This document shows, piece after piece, positions 24,558 to 33,048 of a stretch of DNA of 64,000 nucleotides. The DNA is from JARYGU01 sp033795365 (GTDB lineage Bacteria > Pseudomonadota > Alphaproteobacteria > Rhizobiales > Rhizobiaceae), in NCBI GenBank assembly GCA_033795365.1, contig JARYGU010000001.1, forward strand, positions 682,001 to 746,000, read 5' to 3'. A program made the translations under genes and the position numbers. The notes under the pieces are model-generated. The model worked only from the letters and a program-made list of their open reading frames with translations. It searched no databases and was not told where the DNA came from. Numbering within the stretch: the stretch's first letter is position 1; each line of letters opens with the position of its first letter.

Positions 24558-25750
24558 GCGGTCCTCGTTTTCTTTTCAAGTTCGTCCAGTTCGGCGAGGA
24601 TCTCTTCCGTATGTTCGCCGAGGCGGGGGCTTGGCCGTTCGTAGGCGAGCGGCGTTCCGGAGAAGACGATCGGCGTGCGCACGCCGGGGATCATGTTTCC
24701 GCCCGCATCGGGAAGGTCGATGCGCAGACCGCGCGCGACCACCTGCGGGTCGGCGAACATCTCCTCGATCGAATTGATCGGCCCGGCGGGTACGGCATTC
24801 GCCTCGCAGGCGGCAAGCAGGTCCGCCTTCTTCCATTTCGCGGTTTCCGCCGAGACGATCCGGCGAACCTCAACGCGATTGGCGACACGGGCGCGATTGG
24901 TCGAAAAGCGCTCGTCCTCGCCCATTTCGGGAATGTCGAGAACGGCGCAGAGCCGGCGGAACTGGCCGTCGTTGCCGACGGCGAGGATGAGGTAGCCGTC
25001 TGCGGTTTCGACCACCTCGTAAGGGGAGATGTTCGGATGGGCATTGCCGAGGCGCGTCGGCGCCTTGCCTGAGACGAGATAATTCATGTTCTGATTGGCG
25101 AGGACCGCCGACTGGACATCCAGAAGCGCCATGTCGATATGCTGGCCTTCGCCGGTCCGCATGGCGTGGATCAATGCCGCCTGGATGGCGGTCACGGCAT
25201 AAATCCCGGTAAAGATATCGGCGATCGCGACGCCCGCCTTCATCGGCTGGCCGCCGGGCTCGCCGGTGATCGACATGAAGCCGGACATGCCCTGCACGAT
25301 ATAGTCGTAGCCCGCGCGCGATGCGTAAGGGCCGGTCTGGCCGAAGCCGGTGATCGAGCAATAGACGAGTTTCGGGTTCCCGCCGGCGAGGCTCTCGTAA
25401 TCGAGGCCGTATTTCTTCAAGCCCCCGAGCTTGAAATTCTCGATCAGGACGTGCGCACCCGCCGCCAGGCGGTGGACCGTCTTCCGGCCTTCCTCGGTCT
25501 TCAGGTCGACTGCGATGGAGCGTTTTCCGCGGTTTGCCGCATGATAATAGGCAGCCGAGAGGTTTTCGCCATCGGCGCTTTCCACAAAGGGAGGACCCCA
25601 TGCGCGCGTGTCGTCGCCGCCGTCGGGATTTTCGACCTTGATGACCTCAGCACCCATATCCGCGAGCATCTGACCCGCCCATGGCCCCGCCAGAACGCGC
25701 GCCAGTTCGATGACGCGGATGCCGGAAAGCGGCAGATTCTTCCTGTCCAT
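24554..25750 (-). CDS. CaiB/BaiF (class III) CoA-transferase
   Basis: 398 aa from the ATG at 25748-25750, which follows GGGAG at good spacing; an open frame extends 25 codons further up without support. The N-terminus LPLSGIRVIELARVLAGPWA is the family hallmark, followed by ADMGAEVIKVE, FKLGGLKKYGL and GYDYIVQGMSG, whose Asp149 matches the catalytic aspartate of class III enzymes. These move CoA between carboxylic acids (formyl, succinyl, carnitinyl and others). It is the first gene of a two-gene operon with the ThDP enzyme, so the pair may activate and then decarboxylate or condense one acid. Confidence 0.9.
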   Translation of the reverse strand: MDRKNLPLSGIRVIELARVLAGPWAGQMLADMGAEVIKVENPDGGDDTRAWGPPFVESADGENLSAAYYHAANRGKRSIAVDLKTEEGRKTVHRLAAGAHVLIENFKLGGLKKYGLDYESLAGGNPKLVYCSITGFGQTGPYASRAGYDYIVQGMSGFMSITGEPGGQPMKAGVAIADIFTGIYAVTAIQAALIHAMRTGEGQHIDMALLDVQSAVLANQNMNYLVSGKAPTRLGNAHPNISPYEVVETADGYLILAVGNDGQFRRLCAVLDIPEMGEDERFSTNRARVANRVEVRRIVSAETAKWKKADLLAACEANAVPAGPINSIEEMFADPQVVARGLRIDLPDAGGNMIPGVRTPIVFSGTPLAYERPSPRLGEHTEEILAELDELEKKTRTA

Positions 25751-25899
25751 CGGGTGCTCCCAAATGCCCGCTCGCCGTCGCCGGGCCCATCGCCTGTTCG
25801 CCTCTCGATAACAAAAAGCCCTCATGCACGATAGCCACGGGAGCGAATGAGGTCATGACGGCTCCGACTGACCATGCCCTCGGCATGCGACCGGCCTCG

Positions 25900-26868
25900 T
25901 CAGATCGCAGGCGAGACCGGCGGTATGGTGGCCGTCTTGTGGACCTTGCGCTCGCGCCAGATGATGTAGAGGCCGGAGCCGATGATGATGGCGATGCCGA
26001 CCCATTTCAGCAGGTCCGGCAGATGGCCGAATACCCACCAGCCGAGGATCGTGGCCGAGACGATCTCCAGATATTGCAGAGGGGCGAGCGTCGAGGCCGG
26101 CGCTGCGCGATAGGCATAGACGCCGAGCACCCCGGAGACAGTCGCCGCAGCCCCGGCGCCGAGAAGATAGAGACCGTACTGCGTATCCGGAACGACGGGG
26201 GAGAGAAGGGCATGACCGGCGCCTCGCCCGTCGAGAAAAAGTCCGGCGAGCAGGAGAATGCCGGTAAAGAGCGCACCCCAAAACCCGGCATGGACCTGCA
26301 TCGACCAGGGATCCTCGCTCTGCGAGGCAAGGCGGGTGATCAGCAGGAAGCCCGCCAGCGCGAAGGCTGAGACGACGGGCAGCAGCGCGATCGGGCCGAC
26401 TTCCTGAAGGCTCGGCTGGATGACCAGCATTGCGCCGAAGAAGCCGACGCCGCACGCCGTATAGCGCCGCCAGCCGATCGTCTCCTTCAGCACGATGGAG
26501 CCGAGAATGGTGAGAATGATCGGCTCGACGAAGAAGATGGCTATGGCATCGGCCACTTCCATGACGGAAAGCGTCATGACGAAGGTGATCATCGTGATCG
26601 CCGCGAGCAGTCCGCGCGCGGCATGCAGGCCGGTCTTCCTCCAGGTGAGATCGAGCAGCGTGCCGCGCATGAGCACGATCGGCAGAAGTGCCAGCATCTG
26701 GAAGAGAAATCGCGCGAATGCGATCTGCACCGCCGGCACCCGGTCGACGGCCAATTTGCCGAAGATGTCGATGACGGGCGAAACCAGCACGGAAAGCACC
26801 ATGAGGAAAAGGCCGATGCCGATCTCGTTTCGCAAGGGAATGGCTGTTCGTTCTGCGGAGGCGGTCAT
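25900..26868 (-). CDS. EamA/DMT-family membrane transporter
   Basis: 322 aa, ten predicted membrane segments arranged as two five-helix EamA repeats. FFVEPIILTILGSIVLKETI closes the first repeat, and APLQYLEIVSATILGWWVFG is the matching segment of the second. Members export metabolites, amino acids or drugs; the substrate is unknown. The ATG overlaps the end of the upstream hydrolase by 4 nt, so the two are co-translated. The open frame upstream of 26868 is a shadow of that gene. A second, different EamA protein is encoded at 33287-34255. Confidence 0.88.
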   Translation of the reverse strand: MTASAERTAIPLRNEIGIGLFLMVLSVLVSPVIDIFGKLAVDRVPAVQIAFARFLFQMLALLPIVLMRGTLLDLTWRKTGLHAARGLLAAITMITFVMTLSVMEVADAIAIFFVEPIILTILGSIVLKETIGWRRYTACGVGFFGAMLVIQPSLQEVGPIALLPVVSAFALAGFLLITRLASQSEDPWSMQVHAGFWGALFTGILLLAGLFLDGRGAGHALLSPVVPDTQYGLYLLGAGAAATVSGVLGVYAYRAAPASTLAPLQYLEIVSATILGWWVFGHLPDLLKWVGIAIIIGSGLYIIWRERKVHKTATIPPVSPAI

Positions 26869-27824
26869 GCGGTCTTTCGGCTTTCCTGATATCTGCGGGT
26901 GACGCGGCGGCACCAATCGGTGAAGTTCCCGGTCGCTTCCTGCCTGATCCGCTCGACCTCGTTCAAGGTCTCGTGACGGGCGTCGGGATAGATCGTCGTC
27001 GTCACGTCCGCCAGGCCGTTTTGCCGGAGTTTTTCGCCCAGCCATGTGACGGCCCGGCCGAAATCCGTTGCCGGATCCTGTCCGCCGCCGACGAGATGGA
27101 CAGGAAGATGGCGCGGCAGACGCGCAAGATTGGCCCGGTTCGCGCCGGCGAAGGTCACGGCGAAGAGATCGACCCAGAGGGATACGGTCGCATAGAAGCC
27201 GCAAAGCGGGTCCGCCACATAGTCGCCGACCTCGGCCGGATCCTGCGAAAGCCAGTCGAAATCGCTCCGCCTGTTTTTCACCGTCTTCGCCCAAGCGCCG
27301 AATGTAAGCCTCGGGAGAAGACCGCTGGGCACGTCCGAACCCATCCTCATCCGCTCCGCTGCAAGGATCGCCTGAGCAGCGCGGCCGGCAAGCCCCGGAT
27401 TCAGGTTGGAATTCCAGACCGCCAGCCCATCCAGCCGGTCTGGATGCTTCTCGGCGAAAGCGAGCGAGAAGAGGCCGCCCATGGAATGGCCGAACACGAC
27501 GACCGGCAGTCCGGGGTGGCGTCCGCAGGCAAGATCGCGCATCGCGAGCATGTCGGCGATCACCGCATCCGGCCCCTTTATGGCGGCAAAGCGCCCGAGA
27601 GGCGCGTCGGGCGCCGTCGTTTCTCCGTGGCCGCGGTGGTCATGGGCATAGACATGCATGCCGGATGCCGCGAGAGCCTCGGCGAACCGTCGGTAACGGC
27701 GCGAATGCTCCGAAAGACCATGGCTGACGATCAGGATGCCGCCGGCCGGCTCCGCGCCCGGCTGACGATGATAGGCCAGGTTCGCGCCGGTCGGCGTCGC
27801 CAGCCGAAGCGTTTCGGAAAACAT
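26865..27824 (-). CDS. Alpha/beta hydrolase, lysophospholipase/monoacylglycerol-lipase-like
   Basis: 319 aa. The nucleophile elbow FGHSMGG gives Ser114; ILIVSHGLSEHSRRY holds the oxyanion HG motif; HDHRGHGET follows as in PldB/monoglyceride lipases; the likely acid and base are Asp in GGGQDPATD and His in DARHETLNE. No signal peptide, so cytoplasmic. It probably hydrolyses lysophospholipids or other fatty esters. First gene of an operon with the EamA transporter. The exact substrate is uncertain. Confidence 0.87.
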   Translation of the reverse strand: MFSETLRLATPTGANLAYHRQPGAEPAGGILIVSHGLSEHSRRYRRFAEALAASGMHVYAHDHRGHGETTAPDAPLGRFAAIKGPDAVIADMLAMRDLACGRHPGLPVVVFGHSMGGLFSLAFAEKHPDRLDGLAVWNSNLNPGLAGRAAQAILAAERMRMGSDVPSGLLPRLTFGAWAKTVKNRRSDFDWLSQDPAEVGDYVADPLCGFYATVSLWVDLFAVTFAGANRANLARLPRHLPVHLVGGGQDPATDFGRAVTWLGEKLRQNGLADVTTTIYPDARHETLNEVERIRQEATGNFTDWCRRVTRRYQESRKTA

Positions 27825-27937
27825 TCGCCCTTGTTCCCTCCCGACGCACGATCCTCGTTATCAAATTGATTTGAGCGGCAAAAGCAATCGGCATCTGATT
27901 TCCTTCCGAGCCTTCGATGCAATTGCAAAATTAATGG

Positions 27938-27967
27938 TTGCATTTTTCACGGTTTCACCTGTATATG
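27938..27967 (+). promoter_or_regulatory. Possible promoter of the RNase T2 gene
   Basis: TTGCAT (27938-27943) and TATATG (27962-27967) with an 18-bp spacer, in a locally AT-rich stretch 30 bp before the ATG. Similarity only. Confidence 0.35.
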
Positions 27968-27997
27968 ATCTTGTTTTGTTCTTGTTTGGGGGCAATC

Positions 27998-28762
27998 ATG
28001 ATGACGAAGTCCGCAAGTGCATTCCTGTTTTCGATGGTCTCGTTTCTTTCTCTTGCCGGCGCGTCCGCCGCACAGACGGTTTCCGAAGGGCAGGGCGAGG
28101 GCGGAGCCACCCGCCATGTCTTTGCCGTCAGCTGGCAGCCGGGCTTCTGCGCCATAAGCGGCAACCGCCCGGAATGCCGCGAATTGGCAGCTGGCGGCGC
28201 AGAGGCCTCCCGGTTCTCTCTGCATGGGCTCTGGCAGGTAAGGCGCAGTTATTGCGGAATAGATGCGCAGTTGCAGAGGCGGGACCGAAGCGGCAACTGG
28301 AACGAACTGCCGAAACTTGCCCTTTCCGAGGGAACGGCGAAGAGGCTGGCTGTTGCCATGCCCGGCGTGAAGTCCGGCCTCGACCGTCATCAATGGCTTC
28401 GCCACGGAACGTGCCAGGCTTCCACGGCGGAGGATTACTTTGCCCGCTCGCTCGATATGCTCGATGTGATGAATGCATCTGTGGTGCGCGCGCTGTTCGA
28501 GCAACGGATCGGCGGGCAGCTCACCATTCAGGAGGTGCGTGAGGCATTCGACCAGACGTTCGGGCCCGGTGCGGGAGAACGGGTGCGGCTGCAATGCCGT
28601 AGGTCGGGCGAGCGGCAGGTCGTCACCGGATTGACGGTCGGACTTGGCGGGATCGATGCCGGTGCCGACGATTTCGGCGGACTTGTCCATCAGGCCGCGG
28701 CAACGAGAACCCGCTGCAGCGGCGGCGAAGTGCGCGGCGTGGCGGATCGGCAGAACCTGTAA
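27998..28762 (+). CDS. Secreted ribonuclease, RNase T2 family
   Basis: 254 aa. Signal peptide to about Ala25, so periplasmic or secreted. VFAVSWQPGFC is the family's first strand, SLHGLWQ contains the first catalytic His (His76, CAS I), and HQWLRHGTC (131-139) is CAS II with the second catalytic His136. Several Cys allow disulfides. The CAS II Glu of the usual HEWxKHGTC motif is Gln132 here and the Lys is Arg135. The Glu helps transition-state stabilisation in characterised enzymes, so activity may be lower or altered. GGGGG precedes tandem ATGs; the first is used. Transcribed alone. Confidence 0.87.
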   Translation: MMTKSASAFLFSMVSFLSLAGASAAQTVSEGQGEGGATRHVFAVSWQPGFCAISGNRPECRELAAGGAEASRFSLHGLWQVRRSYCGIDAQLQRRDRSGNWNELPKLALSEGTAKRLAVAMPGVKSGLDRHQWLRHGTCQASTAEDYFARSLDMLDVMNASVVRALFEQRIGGQLTIQEVREAFDQTFGPGAGERVRLQCRRSGERQVVTGLTVGLGGIDAGADDFGGLVHQAAATRTRCSGGEVRGVADRQNL

Positions 28763-28871
28763 GGGAGCAGGCCGGCCGTGTTCCTTGCGTGGTTTGCGTT
28801 CCTTTCCGCATTGCCGCCCGGTGATAATTCGCCTACATAGCGGGCAAATTTCCCGATCCGGAGCACGCTGA

Positions 28872-30521
28872 ATGGCACGTCAATTCATCTATCACATGGC
28901 CGGGCTCAACAAGGCCTACGGGAACAAAAAGGTTCTCGAAAATATCCACCTCTCCTTCTACCCGGATGCAAAGATCGGCATCCTCGGTCCGAACGGAGCG
29001 GGCAAGTCGACCGTCCTGCGCATCATGGCCGGGCTCGACAAGGAATATACAGGCGAAGCCTGGGTCGCCGAGGGCGCAACCGTCGGCTACCTGCCGCAGG
29101 AACCGCAGCTCGACGGCTCGAAGAACGTCCTGGAAAACGTGATGGAAGGGGTCGCGGAGAAGAAGGCGATCCTCGACAGATACAACGAGCTGATGATGAA
29201 CTATTCCGACGAAACGGCGGAAGAAGGCGCAAAGCTTCAGGACATCATCGACAGCCAGAACCTCTGGGACTTGGAGAGCCAGGTGGAAATGGCCATGGAC
29301 GCGCTGCGCTGCCCGCCGGCGGACGCCGATGTCGCCAGTCTTTCCGGCGGCGAGAAGCGTCGCGTGGCGCTCTGCAAGCTCCTGCTTTCCCAGCCCGACC
29401 TTCTGCTGCTCGACGAGCCGACCAACCATCTCGACGCCGAGACGATCGCCTGGCTGGAAAAGCACCTGCGCGAATATCCGGGCGCCGTGCTGATGATTAC
29501 CCACGACCGCTACTTCCTCGACAATGTCACCGGCTGGATCCTGGAACTCGACCGCGGCCGCGGCATCCCCTACGAGGGCAACTATTCGGCCTATCTGATG
29601 GCGAAGGCCAAGCGTATGACCCAGGAAGGCCGCGAGGAAGCCGCGCGCCAGAAGGCGCTCTCGCGCGAACAGGAATGGATCGCGTCGAGCCCGAAAGCCC
29701 GTCAGGCGAAGTCCAAGGCCCGTATTCGCGCCTATGACGAACTGGTCAAGGCGGCCGCGGATCGCCGTCCCGGCGACGCGCAGATCGTCATCCCGGTCGG
29801 AGAGCGTCTCGGCAATGTCGTGATCGAGGCGGAAAACCTGACCAAGTCCTATGGCGACCGCGTGCTGATCGAGGGCCTCTCGTTCAAGCTGCCGCCGGGT
29901 GGCATCGTCGGCGTCATCGGGCCGAACGGCGCGGGCAAGACCACGCTCTTCCGCATGATCACCGGGCAGGAGACGCCGGACAGCGGCACGATCACCGTGG
30001 GAGAGACCGTCGATCTCGGCTATGTCGATCAGAGCCGCGATGCGCTCAACGGCAACAAGACCGTATGGGAGGAAATCTCCGGCGGTAACGATGTCATCAA
30101 GCTCGGCAAGCACGAAGTGAATTCCCGGGCCTATTGCGGCGCCTTCAACTTCAAGGGCGGCGACCAGCAGCAGAAGGTCGGCACGCTTTCCGGCGGCCAG
30201 CGCAACCGGGTGCATCTCGCCAAGATGCTCAAGGCGGGCGGCAACGTCATCCTGCTCGATGAGCCGACCAACGACCTCGATACCGAAACGCTCTCCGCCC
30301 TGGAAGATGCGCTCGAGAACTTCGCCGGCTGCGCGGTCATCATCAGCCACGACCGCATGTTCCTCGATCGTCTCGCGACGCATATCCTCGCTTTCGAGGG
30401 CGACAGCCACGTCGAATGGTTCGAGGGCAACTTCGAGGATTACGAACAGGACAAGATCCGCCGGCTTGGACCGGACTCGGTCAATCCGAAGCGGGTCACC
30501 TATAAGCGCCTGACGCGATAG
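28872..30521 (+). CDS. ettA: ABC-F protein EttA, energy-dependent translational throttle
   Basis: 549 aa, normal length. Two ABC domains in one cytoplasmic chain without membrane segments: Walker A GPNGAGKST and GPNGAGKTT, signatures LSGGEKRR and LSGGQRNR, Walker B LLLDEPTNHLD and ILLDEPTNDLD. Between them is the basic P-site tRNA-interaction linker (about 240-300). EttA binds the ribosomal E site and gates the first elongation step according to ATP/ADP ratio. ATG placement matches the family N-terminus (MARQFIYHMAGLNKAYG). It stands alone with its own terminator 130 bp downstream. Confidence 0.95.
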   Translation: MARQFIYHMAGLNKAYGNKKVLENIHLSFYPDAKIGILGPNGAGKSTVLRIMAGLDKEYTGEAWVAEGATVGYLPQEPQLDGSKNVLENVMEGVAEKKAILDRYNELMMNYSDETAEEGAKLQDIIDSQNLWDLESQVEMAMDALRCPPADADVASLSGGEKRRVALCKLLLSQPDLLLLDEPTNHLDAETIAWLEKHLREYPGAVLMITHDRYFLDNVTGWILELDRGRGIPYEGNYSAYLMAKAKRMTQEGREEAARQKALSREQEWIASSPKARQAKSKARIRAYDELVKAAADRRPGDAQIVIPVGERLGNVVIEAENLTKSYGDRVLIEGLSFKLPPGGIVGVIGPNGAGKTTLFRMITGQETPDSGTITVGETVDLGYVDQSRDALNGNKTVWEEISGGNDVIKLGKHEVNSRAYCGAFNFKGGDQQQKVGTLSGGQRNRVHLAKMLKAGGNVILLDEPTNDLDTETLSALEDALENFAGCAVIISHDRMFLDRLATHILAFEGDSHVEWFEGNFEDYEQDKIRRLGPDSVNPKRVTYKRLTR

Positions 30522-30533
30522 GATTGCCCAACT

Positions 30534-30641
30534 TGATGCATGTCGCGAAAGGTGTGCTGCGGTTCGCGATAATGGCATACATAAAAAACGAAAGCTTAAG
30601 GTGCAGGAGGCGAATCTCCGAAGATCGCGACACGCTTTAAG
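30534..30641. repeat. Rhizobial dispersed intergenic repeat
   Basis: The block from TTGATGCATGTCGCGAAA to CGCGACACGCTTTAAGC resembles a family of about 100-bp intergenic elements common in Rhizobiaceae. It contains internal partial complements such as TTCGCGA with TCGCGAA and ATGCATGTC with GGCATACAT. Confidence 0.55.
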
Positions 30642-30650
30642 CGGAACCTG

Positions 30651-30684
30651 AAACCCCGGTTCAATCGTGCCGGGGTTTTTCTTT
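30651..30684 (+). terminator. Intrinsic terminator of ettA
   Basis: AAACCCCGG (30651-30659) pairs with CCGGGGTTT (30670-30678), loop of 10 nt, followed by TTCTTT. Confidence 0.85.
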
Positions 30685-30855
30685 GCCAACGTTCGAGCGG
30701 CCATGATTTCGAAGTCAAAGCGAGCCGGCCGTGTCCTTTTATTTCAATGACTTGCCGGCTGCGGCGGAGATTCTTATTTCGGAACATCCGGATGATGATT
30801 CGAGGCCGTTTAGGGCTATTTTCCGCGCGTAAGGCTTGCATCACATCAATTAATC

Positions 30856-30875
30856 ACATAAAGATATCTTTATGT
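30856..30875. promoter_or_regulatory. Palindromic operator of the ArsR-methyltransferase/metF operon
   Basis: ACATAAAGATATCTTTATGT is a perfect 20-bp palindrome ending 16 bp before the ATG of the ArsR-type regulator. Position and symmetry suggest autorepression of regulator and metF. SAM/SAH-responsive ArsR proteins are known to control methionine-cycle genes in Proteobacteria; the match to this site is inferred. Confidence 0.7.
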
Positions 30876-30891
30876 CTTGATTGGGTGGGCG

Positions 30892-31923
30892 ATGGGCGAA
30901 GATTACGAACTTGGACTGGATGAGATTGTAGAGGTTTTGAAAGCCGCTGGCGAGCCCACTCGTTTGAGGTTGTTGGCGCTGCTTCTGCGGGGGGATCTCA
31001 CCGTCACCGATCTCACCGATATTCTCGGGCAGTCCCAGCCGCGCATCTCGCGTCATCTGAAGCTTCTGTCCGAAGCGGCGCTGATCGACCGTTATCAGGA
31101 AGGGGCGTGGGCCTATTTCCGGCTCAGGCAGGAAGGGGCCGCGGTGTCGGTCGCTCGCATGCTTCTCGAAAGGACGGATGCCGGCGACGCGGTGCTCGCG
31201 CGCGACGCGGAACGCCTGACGATTCTCAAGAAGATCAGGGCGGAGAAAGCCCAGGCCTATTTCAGTCGCAATGCCGCCGAATGGGACGAGCTGCGCCGGC
31301 TGCATGTCAGCGAGGCGGAAGTGGAGGCGGCTCTTAAGGACATCGTGGGCGAGGAGCCGGTTGAGGCCTTTCTCGATCTCGGTACTGGAACCGGGCGTAT
31401 CCTGCAGCTCTTCGAGGGGCTCTACAGGCGCGGCGTCGGCGTCGATGCTAGCCGCGACATGCTGGCGGTCGCGCGCTCCAATCTCGACCGGGCCGGTATC
31501 ACCAAGGCCTCGATCCGCCATGGCGACATCTTCAACCTGCCGTTGGAGCGCGGCGAGTTCGACGTCGTGACGATCCACCAGGTTCTGCATTTTCTTGAAG
31601 AGCCCGACGCCGCGATTGCCGAGGCTGCCGGAATGCTGAGGCCGGGAGGGCGCCTGGTCATCATCGATCTTGCTCCGCACGGGCTCGAATATTTCCGCGA
31701 CGAGCACGCCCATCTTCGTCTCGGCTTTTCGCACCAGACCATGTCCGACTGGCTGAAGAAGGCAGGATTATCGGTCGAGAAGGTGGTCGATCTCAAGCCG
31801 GTGACATCGGATCCCGATGCGCTCACCGTCACGATATGGCTCGGGCGGGACGAGCGGAAGGCGGAGGTATCGGGACAGGCATGGAAAGCTGCCGGACGCG
31901 GCAGGCAGGAGGAACTGAGATGA
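30892..31923 (+). CDS. ArsR-family regulator fused to a SAM-dependent methyltransferase domain
   Basis: 343 aa. The N-terminal winged helix (about 10-80) has AAGEPTRLRLLALLLRGDL and the recognition segment QSQPRISRHLKLL, with no ArsR-type metal-binding Cys motif. The C-terminal domain (about 120-330) is a class I methyltransferase fold with LDLGTGTGRILQL (161-173) and VDASRDML. The protein probably senses SAM or SAH through that fold rather than methylating a substrate. It overlaps metF by ATGA and lies under a perfect palindrome, so it likely regulates itself and metF. The longer frame from TTG 30877 is rejected for ATG 30892. Confidence 0.88.
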   Translation: MGEDYELGLDEIVEVLKAAGEPTRLRLLALLLRGDLTVTDLTDILGQSQPRISRHLKLLSEAALIDRYQEGAWAYFRLRQEGAAVSVARMLLERTDAGDAVLARDAERLTILKKIRAEKAQAYFSRNAAEWDELRRLHVSEAEVEAALKDIVGEEPVEAFLDLGTGTGRILQLFEGLYRRGVGVDASRDMLAVARSNLDRAGITKASIRHGDIFNLPLERGEFDVVTIHQVLHFLEEPDAAIAEAAGMLRPGGRLVIIDLAPHGLEYFRDEHAHLRLGFSHQTMSDWLKKAGLSVEKVVDLKPVTSDPDALTVTIWLGRDERKAEVSGQAWKAAGRGRQEELR

Positions 31924-32843
31924 CGCAACCAGCGGCTACAAAACGCCAGGATATCAAGCTGTCCTTCGAATTCTTTCCGCCGAAGACGGCGGAGGCGGAG
32001 GGGCAGCTTTGGCAGTCGGCCAGCGAACTGGCCGCCTATGAGCCCGGTTTCGTGTCGGTGACCTATGGCGCCGGCGGCTCGACGAGGGCTCCCACACTCG
32101 CGACGGTGCGCCATCTCCTGCATGAGACGCGGCTTTCGGCGGCTTCGCACCTGACCTGCGTCGGCGCTGCCAGGGCGGAGGTGAATGCCGTGGTCGAGGA
32201 ATTCCGGGGTATCGGCGTGCGCCATTTCGTGGCGCTGCGCGGCGATCCGGCCGGCGGGGTCGGGGGCGCCTATCAACCTTTCCCCGGAGGCTACGCCAAT
32301 GCCGCCGAGCTCGTGGCGGGCTTGCGCTCGATCGACGATTTCGAGATTTCCGTATCGGCCTATCCGGAAAAGCACCCCGAAAGCCCCGATGTCGCGGCCG
32401 ATATCGACATGCTGAAACGCAAGGTAGATGCGGGCGCCACGCGCGCGCTGACGCAGTTCTTCTTCGAAAACGATGATTTCGAGCGATATCTGGAGCGCGT
32501 GCGCGCAGCCGGCATCGGCATTCCGATCGTGCCGGGAATCCTGCCGGTTCATAATCTGGCGCAGGTCCGCAAGTTTGCCGGCCTTTGCGGCGCTTCGGTC
32601 CCGCAGTGGCTGGCCGAGCGTCTCGGGCCTGTGGACGACAGGCCGGAGGAACGTATGCCGATCGCGATCGAGCTTGCGGCCCGGCAGGTGGAGGATCTGA
32701 TCCAGCGCGGCGTGGACGAGTTCCACTTCTATACGATGAACCGGGCGCAGCTCGTATCCGCCGTCTGCGACCTCGCCGGTTTCGCCAGGCAAGGCCGAGG
32801 CGACGCTTCGGGATCTTCGCGCCCGGCAGGTGCCGCCGCCTGA
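31920..32843 (+). CDS. metF: 5,10-methylenetetrahydrofolate reductase
   Basis: 307 aa. Reduces methylenetetrahydrofolate to 5-methyltetrahydrofolate for methionine synthesis, using FAD. LSFEFFPPK carries the catalytic Glu17 (Glu28 in E. coli). TYGAGGSTR, HLTCVGA, ALRGDP and ALTQFFFEN are the expected family blocks, and EFHFYTMNRAQL closes the barrel. Length normal. GGAGGAA precedes the ATG, which overlaps the regulator's stop, so the two are co-expressed. A shared bidirectional terminator hairpin follows 32 bp downstream. Confidence 0.95.
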   Translation: MTQPAATKRQDIKLSFEFFPPKTAEAEGQLWQSASELAAYEPGFVSVTYGAGGSTRAPTLATVRHLLHETRLSAASHLTCVGAARAEVNAVVEEFRGIGVRHFVALRGDPAGGVGGAYQPFPGGYANAAELVAGLRSIDDFEISVSAYPEKHPESPDVAADIDMLKRKVDAGATRALTQFFFENDDFERYLERVRAAGIGIPIVPGILPVHNLAQVRKFAGLCGASVPQWLAERLGPVDDRPEERMPIAIELAARQVEDLIQRGVDEFHFYTMNRAQLVSAVCDLAGFARQGRGDASGSSRPAGAAA

Positions 32844-32867
32844 TCCTTCCGCTTATCGATGGGATGC

Positions 32868-32896
32868 AAAAAAACATGGCGCCTCTCGGCGCCATG
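32868..32896 (-). terminator. Terminator of the microprotein transcript (shared hairpin with metF)
   Basis: CATGGCGCC (32875-32883) pairs perfectly with GGCGCCATG (32888-32896), 4-nt loop. On the minus strand seven T residues follow (32868-32874), a strong intrinsic terminator for the 25-residue gene. On the plus strand CTTCTT follows, weaker, but it may still end metF. Confidence 0.85.
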
Positions 32897-32970
32897 CTTC
32901 TTCGTGAACGTCATCACTGAAAGGATGAATTTTTTTGTAGTCCCTTCGTACCTTCGGACTTCGCAGTCGC

Positions 32971-33048
32971 CTAGATGAACAGCATCGTGGCGACGAAGAG
33001 GAACGCTGCACCGATCATCAGAACATTCAAGGAATGTGTGAGTCCCAT
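32971..33048 (-). CDS. 25-residue single-helix membrane microprotein
   Basis: Too short for routine gene finders. It reads MGLTHSLNVLMIGAAFLFVA then five more residues to TAG. A near-perfect Shine-Dalgarno AAGGAGGT lies 5 nt before the ATG. Residues 8-25 form one membrane helix with little charge. The transcription unit is complete: an exact EcfG promoter at 33228-33253, a leader of about 170 nt, and a strong terminator at 32868-32896. I do not recognise the peptide. Small membrane peptides of this size often modulate a larger membrane complex; that is inference. Confidence 0.65.
   Translation of the reverse strand: MGLTHSLNVLMIGAAFLFVATMLFI

Larger units (their letters stand above)
30522..30891. 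other. Intergenic region between ettA and the metF operon
   Basis: 370 bp without a gene. It contains a rhizobial intergenic repeat (30534-30641), the ettA terminator (30651-30684), about 170 bp in which I see nothing specific, and the palindromic operator (30856-30875) just before the ArsR-type start. Confidence 0.7.

Noticed and set aside
22896..24644. 582-codon plus-strand open frame
   Set aside because: Antisense to the ThDP enzyme gene with its complete cofactor motif.
22908..25750. Naming the pair frc/oxc (oxalate degradation)
   Set aside because: The CoA-transferase fits, but the ThDP enzyme reads as a generic acetohydroxyacid-synthase-like protein; without a phylogeny the name would be a guess.
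28833..30704. 623-codon minus-strand open frame
   Set aside because: Antisense to ettA, which has both complete ABC domains.
30785..30815. Possible EcfG promoter before the ArsR gene (GGAAC followed by CGTT)
   Set aside because: Spacer is about 21 nt, outside the 16-17 nt range.
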